Below, in pieces: positions 8,054 to 16,800 of a stretch of 64,000 nucleotides of DNA (positions are counted from its first letter, which is position 1; every line of letters begins with the position of its first letter). Location of the stretch: NCBI RefSeq assembly GCF_003312875.1, contig NZ_CP015163.1, positions 1,736,001 to 1,800,000 on the forward strand, read 5' to 3'. The translations under genes were made by a program, and so were the position numbers. The notes beneath the pieces are model-generated. The model saw only the letters and a program-made list of their open reading frames with translations. It searched no databases and was not told the DNA's origin. The stretch comes from Amycolatopsis albispora. GTDB taxonomy: Bacteria > Actinomycetota > Actinomycetes > Mycobacteriales > Pseudonocardiaceae.

Positions 8054-8078
8054 TACATTTGGGGAAGTACCTACATTT
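8054..8078. promoter_or_regulatory. Direct repeats in the oxidoreductase/HxlR divergent promoter
   Basis: TACATTT occurs at 8054-8060 and again at 8072-8078, 18 bases apart, in an AT-rich patch that is unusual for this sequence. GTAC also recurs through the same region. The position between two divergent starts suggests HxlR binding sites. Confidence 0.4.
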
Positions 8079-8104
8079 TTGTTCGTGTACCGGGAGAGGG
8101 TGCG

Positions 8105-8440
8105 ATGAAGCGGCGGCGCTACACCTGCGGGCTGGACGCGGCGGTCGACGTGATGGGCGGGAAGTGGAAGGCGCTGATCCTGTGGGCGCTGCAGGACGGC
8201 GCGCACCGGTTCGCCGAGGTGCGGCGGGAGGTGCCGGGGATCAGCGAGCGGATGCTGATCCTGTCGCTGCGCGAGTTGCAGGCGGCGGGGGTGGTGCACC
8301 GGGAGGACCACCACGAGGTGCCGCCGAAGGTGGAGTACTCGCTGACGCCGTTCGGGAGTTCGCTGGTCGCGGCGATGCTGCCGCTGGGGGAATGGGGGGA
8401 GCGGAACATGGCCAAGATCGAGGCCATTCCCCGGGATTAG
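8105..8440 (+). CDS. HxlR-family winged-helix regulator
   Basis: A 111-residue MarR-like winged-helix protein. The family hallmark GGKWKALILWALQDG is at residues 18-32, then RFAEVRREVPGISERMLILSLRELQAAGVV (recognition helix) and YSLTPFGSSL (wing and last helix). An N-terminal cysteine (YTCGLDAAVDV) is present, as in redox or aldehyde sensing HxlR members. Divergent from the imine-reductase-like gene, which is its likely target. Confidence 0.85.
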   Translation: MKRRRYTCGLDAAVDVMGGKWKALILWALQDGAHRFAEVRREVPGISERMLILSLRELQAAGVVHREDHHEVPPKVEYSLTPFGSSLVAAMLPLGEWGERNMAKIEAIPRD

Positions 8441-8450
8441 GGCGGCGGGA

Positions 8451-9521
8451 TCAGGGCGACAGGGCGGCGTGCAGGTTGCCGTCCTCGCCCTTGAGGCAGG
8501 CGGCGGAGGGCGCGTCGCCTTCGAGGAACTCGCCCAGGCAGCGTGCGAACTGGGCGTGGCCGGCGGCGTTGGGGTGGAAGGACTCTTGGATGGCGTGTTC
8601 CGCGCGGTCCACAGAGGACAGATCGGTCCACTGCACGGTGAGCCTGCTGAACCACTCGTGCGCGGCGTTGGGGCCGCCGCTGCAGGCTTCGTGGCCGACG
8701 CCGGCGCGGGAGAGGTCGAGGAAGCGGGCGCCGGAGCGGGCGGCGGCGGTGCGCAGGCCTTCGGTGAGCGCGCTGATGCCGGGGCCGGCGACCCAGTTGA
8801 GGTCTTCGGTGCGGAACGGGCAGCCGTTGAGGTTGCGGAAGGTGTCGGGAATGCCGGGGCCGATGGGGGCGGCGTAGGACTGGAGCACGAGGTCGTAGTC
8901 GTCGGGGGTGTAGCCGCGGTCGGCGAGTGCCTTCTTGACGTCGCCGACGGCGTTGACCACGCGGGGCACCATGGCGTCGATGCGGGGCTGCCACTCGGTT
9001 TTGAGGCGTTCGCTGCACGGGGCGGCGCGGACGTTGAACCAGGACTGGAAGCATTCGGAGATGAGCTGGGAGAAGTGGGGTTCGTCGTTGGCGCCGACGG
9101 CGATCACCACGGCGGCGACGCGGTGGGTGCGGGTGAGTTCGCCGAGGCGCTGGGCCTGGCTGGGTTCGGTCCACTGCTTGGTGTCGCCGAAGCCGACCTG
9201 GGCGGACGGGGCGCCGGAGCAGGCGAGGTTGACCCTGGCTTCGATGTGGGAGACCTGGGTCTTCTCGACCGTGGCGTGGGGTGAGCGGTGGCACCAGTTC
9301 CCGTTGAGGCCGTTGGTTTCGGGGGTGTAGAAGCCGGCGCCTTCGCCGGACAGGGTGCTGTCGCCGATGCTGACCAGGGTGAGCGGGCCGATGCCGGGCG
9401 GGCCGGAGGGTTCGATGGGCCTGCCGGGCTGGGATTCGGGTCCGGACAGCACGAAGATCGCCACCAGCGCCGCCACGAACGCGAGCGCACCGCCGCTCAC
9501 CCACCACCGATTCGCTCGCAT
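8451..9521 (-). CDS. Membrane-anchored or secreted SGNH/GDSL hydrolase
   Basis: A 356-residue serine esterase/lipase of the SGNH fold. Residues 8-26 form a hydrophobic signal or anchor segment after MRANRWW, so catalysis is outside the membrane. Block I is SIGDSTLSGEGAG with the nucleophile Ser, the oxyanion Asn lies in VGANDE, and block V is ESFHPNAAGH with the catalytic Asp/His. Six or more Cys suggest disulfides outside the cell. It follows the MFS exporter of the lipopeptide locus by 19 bases on the same strand and may be co-transcribed, but similar genes occur widely in actinomycetes, so membership in the pathway is uncertain. Confidence 0.8.
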   Translation of the reverse strand: MRANRWWVSGGALAFVAALVAIFVLSGPESQPGRPIEPSGPPGIGPLTLVSIGDSTLSGEGAGFYTPETNGLNGNWCHRSPHATVEKTQVSHIEARVNLACSGAPSAQVGFGDTKQWTEPSQAQRLGELTRTHRVAAVVIAVGANDEPHFSQLISECFQSWFNVRAAPCSERLKTEWQPRIDAMVPRVVNAVGDVKKALADRGYTPDDYDLVLQSYAAPIGPGIPDTFRNLNGCPFRTEDLNWVAGPGISALTEGLRTAAARSGARFLDLSRAGVGHEACSGGPNAAHEWFSRLTVQWTDLSSVDRAEHAIQESFHPNAAGHAQFARCLGEFLEGDAPSAACLKGEDGNLHAALSP

Positions 9522-9540
9522 CGGTGCCCAGTCTAGGGGT

Positions 9541-10815
9541 TCAGTGCTGGGGTACCGGTGTGGTGATCACGTCGGGGAGGTCGGTTTCGACCTGGCGGAC
9601 GGCGGGGCGCAGCCAGGTGAGGGTGATCACGAGGAGCAGGGCGGGTCCGGCCAGGAGGAACACCGCGGCGATGCCGCCGCCGGAGCCGAGGTCGAGGCGC
9701 TGGGCGAGCGGGGTGCCGATGAGCTGGGCGACGGGTCCGGCGAGGCCGTAGGCGAGTGGTTCGGCGGACCAGGCGACCATGCGGCGGATGGCGAAGACGC
9801 GGCCTTGCTTGTCCTGCGGGGTTTTGCGTTGCCAGAGGGTGGCGGAGGCGGCGTTGGTGACGGCGTAGCCGCCGAGGATGCCGAACATGCCGGCGGCGAG
9901 CATCCAGACGGACTGTTCGATGCCCATGGCGATGACGAGCGCGGCGTGGCAGAGGGCGACGGTGAGGATGGCGCGGACGAGGCGTCGCGGGCCGCGGGTG
10001 AGGCTGATCACCAGGCTGATGGCGGTCATGCCGGTCCAGCCGATGGCGTTGACCACGCCGAGGTCGGCGGGGGTGTGGGTGCTGAGCACCAGTGGTGGCA
10101 CGAGCACGATGGCCATTTCCATGACCAGGTTGTTGGCGGCGAAGAAGAGCAGGACGCCGAGCAGGCCGGGGCGCTGGCGGATGAAGCGCCAGCCTTCGAG
10201 CAGTTCGTCGCGGTGGGTGGTGGCGGGGCCGTCGCCGGTGGGGCGTGGGGGTTCGACGGGGAGCCAGCGGAAGGAGTAGAGCAGGGTGCCGAGTGCGGCG
10301 GCGAGGGTGAGCAGGTCGATGGCGAGCAGGCCGGGGAGGCCTACGAGCGCGTAGAGGGCGCCGCCGAGCAGGGCGCCGAAGACCTGGCCGGCGGCTTCGA
10401 TGAGGGAGACGCGGCCGTTGGCCTTGCCGAGGTCGTCCTTGGTGACCAGCTGGGGGACGAGGGCGGAGAAGGCTGGCCATTGGAAGGCCTTGAACACCGC
10501 GCCGATGCCGACGAGCAGGTAGATGTGCCAGAGCTGGAGTGCGCCGGTGGTGTGGAGGAGGACGACTCCGGCGGGGGTGAGTGCGGCGCCGGTGTCGGAG
10601 AGCAGCATGACGCGGCGGCGGTCCCAGCGGTCCACGAGTGCGCCGGCGATGGGGAGCACGAGCAGGGCGGGCAGGGAGGCGGCGAGGACGAGGGTGGCGA
10701 AGTAGGTGGGGGAGCCGGTGTCGAGGAAGACCCAGACGCCGATGCCGAAGGTGGTCATCGCGGAGCCGATGAGGGAGACGCCTTGGCCTGCCCAGATGAG
10801 GTTGAACACGCGCAC
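9541..10815 (-). CDS. MFS exporter linked to the lipopeptide NRPS
   Basis: A 424-residue, about 12-helix MFS protein of the MFS_3/EntS-like group, which exports NRPS products such as siderophores and peptides. It begins VRVFNLIWAGQGVSLIGSAM; motif A is ALVDRWDRRRVM. The GTG at 10815 lies one base after the NRPS stop codon, and AGGAG inside the last NRPS codons is eight bases before it, so start choice and translational coupling are both clear. Frame upstream to 12501 is only antisense-phase read-through of the NRPS gene. The position at the end of the NRPS operon argues for export of that product. Confidence 0.85.
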   Translation of the reverse strand: MRVFNLIWAGQGVSLIGSAMTTFGIGVWVFLDTGSPTYFATLVLAASLPALLVLPIAGALVDRWDRRRVMLLSDTGAALTPAGVVLLHTTGALQLWHIYLLVGIGAVFKAFQWPAFSALVPQLVTKDDLGKANGRVSLIEAAGQVFGALLGGALYALVGLPGLLAIDLLTLAAALGTLLYSFRWLPVEPPRPTGDGPATTHRDELLEGWRFIRQRPGLLGVLLFFAANNLVMEMAIVLVPPLVLSTHTPADLGVVNAIGWTGMTAISLVISLTRGPRRLVRAILTVALCHAALVIAMGIEQSVWMLAAGMFGILGGYAVTNAASATLWQRKTPQDKQGRVFAIRRMVAWSAEPLAYGLAGPVAQLIGTPLAQRLDLGSGGGIAAVFLLAGPALLLVITLTWLRPAVRQVETDLPDVITTPVPQH

Positions 10816-10816
10816 G

Positions 10817-13800
10817 TCAGCGTTCTCCTGGTTCGGTGACCGCGCGGTGGAGGGCGGCGCGGAAGTCGGCGAGGCGGCGTTCGATGCCTTCGGGGGTGAA
10901 CAGGGTGGTGTTGTGCTCGAGCCAGCCGGACAGGCCAGTGGGGGTGCGGTAGCAGCGGAGGTGGAGTTCGTAGCGGCAGGTGCCGCGGTCGAGCGGGTGC
11001 GGGGTGGTGGTGAGGCCGGTGAGGGTTTCGGTGGGGGTGGGCAGGTTCTGCATGCCGAACATGACCTGGCAGCGGGGTTGGCCGAGGTCTTCGTAGGGGG
11101 TGCGCTGGTGTTCCCAGGCGTCGAGCACGGTGTCGCGGACGCGGGTGAGCAGTTCGTGGAAGGTGGGTGCGCCGGTGAGGTCGGCGGGGAGGGCGAGGGT
11201 GTTGGCGAAGGGGCCGGCGGTGTGTTCGGTGGCGGGGTCGGGGCGGTTGCTGACCGGGACGGCGATGCGGAAGCGGTCCTGGTGGGTTTGGTGGTGGAGC
11301 CAGCGCTGGGTGGCGGCGAGCAGGACCATGAATTCGGTGGTGCCGGTTTCGGTGGCCAGTGCCCGCACGGCGTCGGCGGTGGTGGGGTCGAGGTCGAAGT
11401 AGCGGGTGGCGCCGTCGAGGCTGGGGGTGGTGCGGGGGTGGTCGGTGGGCAGGGCGAGTTCGGCCGGGATGCCGTCGAGCCGGTGGGTCCAGTAGTCCAC
11501 ATCGGACTGCCGGGTGGTGGTGCCGGGGTAGGGCGGGGCCGGGGGTAGCTGCGGGGTGCGGCCGGTGAGCTGGGCGTTGTAGTACTCGGTGAGGTCGCGT
11601 TGCAGGATGGAGAGGGTCCAGCCGTCGGCGGCGATGTGGTGGACGGTGAGGGCGAACAGGTGCCGGTCGGGTCCGCAGCGCAGGAGGGCGGCGCGGAGGG
11701 GCGGGCCGGTGGTGAGGTCGAACGGGGTGCGGAGTTCGGCTTGGGCGAGTGCGGTGGCTTCGGCTTCGTTGCGGGTGTCGCGGCGGAGGAACGGGATGAG
11801 CACGCTGGGTTCGAGGTGGGGGCGGTCGGTGAAGCGGGTGCGGAGGATGGGGTGGCGGGCGACGGTGGCGTCGACGGCGCGGACGAGGGCGGTTTCGTCG
11901 AGTGGTCCGTCGAGCATGGCGGCGAAGCCGATGTGGTAGGCGGCGGTGCCGGGGTGTTCGCGGGTGTGGTCGAGGATGGCGCGCTGGGCGGGGGTGAGTT
12001 CCGCGGCGGGCTGGGTGGTTTCGGTGGTGGTTTCGGCGGCTTGTGCGTCGATCCAGCTGGCGAGTCCGGTGATGGTGGGGTGGTCGAGCACGGTGCGCAG
12101 CGGCAGGGTGACGCCGAAGGTGCGGCGGATGCGGGCGGCGAGCTGGGCGGCGAGCAGGGAGTGACCGCCGCGGGCGAAGAAGTCGTTGTGGTCACCGGCG
12201 CCGAGCAGTTCGTCGAAGAGGGCGGCGACGGCGGTTTCGGTGGGTGACGTGACCGGCTTCGCTGGCTCGGTGGCCGGGGTGTCCAGTGCCGCGAGTGCTT
12301 TCCGGTCGACCTTGTTGTTGGCCGTGCGGGGGAGTGCGGTGAGGGGCTGGATCCAGGACGGGACCTGGTATTCGGGCAGCAGTTCGCGGAGCTTGGCGCG
12401 GAGGGCGGTGCCGTCGAGCGTGTCCGGGGTGACGTAGGCGGCCAGCCGCAGCGGGGTGCCGGTGGCGATGACGGCGGCTTCGGTGACGCCGGGTTGGGCA
12501 CGCAGCAGGTTTTCGATGCCCGCCGGTTCGACGCGGTTGCCGCGGATCTTGACCTGGTCGTCGAGGCGGCCGAGGAAGCGGAGGGTGCCGTCGGTGTCGC
12601 GGCGGGCGAGGTCGCCGGTGCGGTAGGCGCGGGCGCCGGGCACCCCGGCGAAGGGGTCGGGCACGAACCGGTCGGCGGTGAGGTCCGGGCGGTGGTGGTA
12701 ACCGTGGGCGAGGCGGTTGCCGCCGATCCACACTTCGCCGGGCACGCCGTCGGGGGCGAGGTCGCCGTGGCGGTCGATGAGCCAGAGGCGGGCGCCGGCG
12801 ACCGGGTGGCCGAGTGGCGCGGGGCCGGTGGTGCCTTCGGTGATGGCGTGCGCGGTGGTGGTCATGGTGGCTTCGGTGGGGCCGTACTGGTTGACCACCA
12901 GCGGGCGGCCGCGGAAGGTTTCGCGGGTGCGGGCGCAGTCGGCGAGGTCGAGTGCTTCGCCGGCGGTGAGCACGAGGCGCAGGTGTTCGCCGTGGCCGGG
13001 GCCCGCGGTGGCGAGGATGGCGCGCAGCAGGGTGGGCACGACGCTGAGCAGGCAGGTGACCTGTTCGCGGTCGATGGTGGTGAGTATGGCTTCGGGGTCG
13101 GCGGCGTGGTCGTGGTCGAGCAGGACGACGCGGGCGCCGGTGGTGAGCGGGCCGAACAGGTCGCGGACGGCGGCGTCGAAGGGCAGGGACGCGAGCTGGA
13201 GCACGGTGTCGCCGGGGCCGAGGTCGTAGTGGGTGCCGAGGTAGTCGGCGAGGTAGGCGGCGGCCGCGGCGTGCGGGGTGCGGACGCCTTTGGGGCGGCC
13301 GGTGGAGCCGGAGGTGTAGACCAGGTAGGCGAGTTCGTCCGGGTCGGTTTCGATGCCGGTGGGTTCGGTGTTGTCGGAGTAGGTGAGTTCGTCGACGACC
13401 AGGGCGGCGCCGCTGTCTTGGACGAGTTCGCGTTGCCGTGCCTCGGGGTGGTGTGGGTCGAGTGCGAGGTAGGCGCCGCCCGCGCGCCACACGCCGAGGA
13501 TCGCGACGGCCTGGTCGGGGCCGCGGTCGAGGGCCAGCGCGACGAGTTCGCCTGGTGCGCCTTGGGCGATCAGGTGGTGGGCGAACTGGTTGGCGCGTTC
13601 GTCGAGTTGCCGGTAGGTCAGGCCGGGTACGGCCGGGGCGTCGGGGGTGCGCCGGGCTTGGGCGGTGAACAGTTCCGGCAGCGTGCGCCGTGGTCCGGCC
13701 GCGGTTTCCGCGGTGAGGGCGGTGCGTTCGGCGCTGGTGAGGATGGCCAGTTCGGACAGCGGGGCGTCCGGGTCGGTGAGGGCGCCGCCGAGCAGGGTGA

Positions 13801-16800
13801 GCAGGTGCCCGGTGAGGCGTTCGATGCGGGCGGGGTCGAACAGTCCGGTGCGGTAGACGAGCCAGCCGCTGGTGGCGTCCTCTTCGAAGAGCAGGTTGAG
13901 GTCGGCCTTGGTGTGGGCGGGCTGGAAGGGTACGGGTTCGAGCACGACGTCGTCGGCGAAGTCGGTGGTGCGTGCGGCCGACGGGTCGAGGGTGACGCTG
14001 TAGCGGGTGAGGGCGGGGCCGTCGAGGCCGAGTTCGCCGACGAGCCGGTCGAAGGGCAGGGTGCGGTGTTCGTAGGCGGCGAGCACGGCGTCGCGGACGC
14101 GGTGGAGCAGTTCGCGGTAGGTGCCGGTGGTGTCGAGGCGGAGCACGACGGTGTTGAGCAGCAGGCCGGTGACGCCTTCGAGTTCGGGGCGGGCGCGGTC
14201 GGTGACCGGCATGGTGAGCACGAGGTCGTCGTGGCCGGTGTACCGGCTGAGCAGGGCGGCGTAGGCGGCGAGCAGGCCCATGAACGGGGTGCAGCCTTCG
14301 GCGGTGGTGAGTTCGGTGAGCGGGCCGGTGAGCCCGGCGGGCACGGTGAAGTGGTGGGCGGCGCCCGCGGAGCCGGGTTCGCTGGGCCCGTCGGCGGGCA
14401 GTTCGGGTACCGGGGGAAGGCCGTCGAGGCGGTGGCGCCAGTAGTCGAGTGCGGTGCCGTGGTCGAGTTCGTGCTGCCAGGCGGCGTAGTCGGCGGCGGC
14501 GAGGCGGCGGCTGGGCAGTGCGCGCCCGGTGTAGGCGGCGCGGAGGTCGTCGAGCAGCACGCCGATGGACCATCCGTCCACAATGGAGTGGTGGAAGACC
14601 AGGGCGAGCACGTGCTCGCCGGGGTCGATGGTGATGATCGTGGCGCGGGCGAGCGGGCCGGTGGCCAGGTCGAAGCGGACGGCGGCTTCGGCGGCCAGGA
14701 TTCCGGCGACCTCGTGTGACGCGGCGGTGACGGTGCGGATGGGAAGCGGTGTTTCGGTGACGGCGCGTTCGGGGCGGCCGTCGGTGGCGGGGAACGTGGT
14801 GCGCAGGGCTTCGTGGGTGGCGGCGAGCGTGTGGAGGGCGGCGGTGAGCGCGTCGAGGTCGAGCGGGCCGTGGAGGCGGCAGATCGCCGGGAGGTTGTAG
14901 GCGGGGTCGCCGGGGTTGAGCTGGTCGACGAACCACAGCCGGGCTTCGGCCGCGGACAGGATGGTGCGGTCGGTGGCTCGTTCGACCGACGGCAGGGCGG
15001 GGCCGGTGGTTTCGCTGATGCGCGCGGCGAGGCGGGCGACGGTGGGGGCTTCGAACAGCGTCCGCAGCGGGACGGGGGTGCCGAGGGTTTCGCGGACGCG
15101 GCTGATCACCTGCACGGCGAGCAGGGAATGCCCGCCCAGCGCGAAGAAGTCGTCGTCACGGCCGACCTCACCGACGGCGAGCACCTCGCTCCAGATCTCG
15201 GCGAGGCGCCGTTCGACCGGGGTGGCCGGCGGGTCGTACTGGCGGGCCGGGCGGGCGGCGTCGCCGGGTGCGGGGAGCCTGCCGCGGTCGACCTTGCCGC
15301 TGGAGGTCTGCGGGATCTTCTCGAGCCGGGTGTAGGAGGCGGGGACCATGTAGGCGGGCAGGCGGGCGGCGAGCCAGTCGTGCAGCACGCCGGGTTCGAT
15401 CTCGCCGGGGGCGAGCAGGTAGGCGGCGAGCTGGTCGCCGTGCACCACGACCACGGCCCGGTCGACCGAGTCGTGTTCGGCGAGCACGGCTTCGACTTCG
15501 CCGAGTTCGATGCGGTGGCCGCGGAGCTTGACCTGGTGGTCGGCGCGGCCGAGGCAGTCGAGCTGCCCGTCGGCCCGCCAGCGGGCGAGGTCGCCGGAGC
15601 GGTACATGCGGGTGCCGTCGGCCGCGAACGGGTCGGGCAGGAAGCTTTCGGCGGTGCGGTCGGGGCGGCCGAGGTACCCGCGGGCCAGTTGCGCGCCGCC
15701 GATGTACAGCTCGCCGGGCACGCCGATGGGTTGCGGGTTCAGGTTCTGGTCGAGCACGTAGCAGGGGCTGTTGGCGATCGGGCCGCCGATGGGCACGGCC
15801 GGTTCGCCGTGCTGGGTGTCGCCCGCGGTGACCAGCACGGTGGTTTCGGTGGGGCCGTAGGCGTTGAGCAGTTTGGCGCCGGTGGCGGTCAGGAACGCGT
15901 CGCGGAGTTCGGGGGACATCGGCTCGCCGGCGCTTTCCACCAGTTCCAGCGGGGCCAGGGAGCCGCCGTCGGCGGCGACGAGCGCGGCGAGCATGGTCGG
16001 CACGAAGTGCGCGCGGGTCACGCCGTGCTCGGCGATCAGGCGGCGCAGATAGCCGGGGTCGCGGTGGCCGCCGGGTTCGGCGACGACCAGGCGCGCGCCG
16101 GAGTGCAGCGCGGTGAACAGCTCGGTCAGCGAGACGTCGAAGGTGACGGTGGTTTTCCACAGCACGGCGTCGTCGGGGGCCGGGCCGTGGGTTTCCAGCT
16201 GCCAGCGGATCTGGTTGTGCGCGGCGCGGTGGCTGATCATCACGCCCTTGGGCCTGCCGGTGGAGCCGGAGGTGTAGAAGATGTAGGCGAGGTGGTCGGG
16301 GTCGGTGGGCACGGCGGGCGGGTGGTCCGGCCCGCCGGGGACCTCGTCGAGCACGATCGCGGGGCAGGTGGTCACGCGGTGGGCGAGCGCGGTTTCGGTG
16401 ACCACGAGTTTCGCGCCCGCGTCTTCGAGGACCGCGGTGGAGCGGGCGTCCGGGTTGTCGGGGTCCAGCGGCAGGCAGGGCGCGCCCGCGCGCAGCACGC
16501 CGAGCAGCGCGATGAGGAGTTCGGGGGAGCGGTCGAACAGCACGCCGATCGGCTGGTCGGGGCGGGCGCCGAGGCCGATCAGGTGGTGGGCCAGGCGGTC
16601 GGCGCGCCGGTTGAGTTCGCGGTAGGTGACCGCCACGCCGTCGCCCACCAGCGCGAGCGCGTCACCGTCCACATCGGACAGCACGCCGAGGTTGCCGGGG
16701 TGGCCGTAGTCGGCCGGGCGGCGCGGCCACCGCTCGGTGACCAACGTGCGTTCCTCCGCGTCCAGCAGCGGCAGGTCACCGATGGGGCGGGACGGATCGG

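Noticed and set aside
8451..9521. SGNH hydrolase as the missing chain-releasing thioesterase
   Set aside because: It has a signal/anchor helix and probable disulfides, placing it outside the cytoplasm, and its sequence is not of the TE type.
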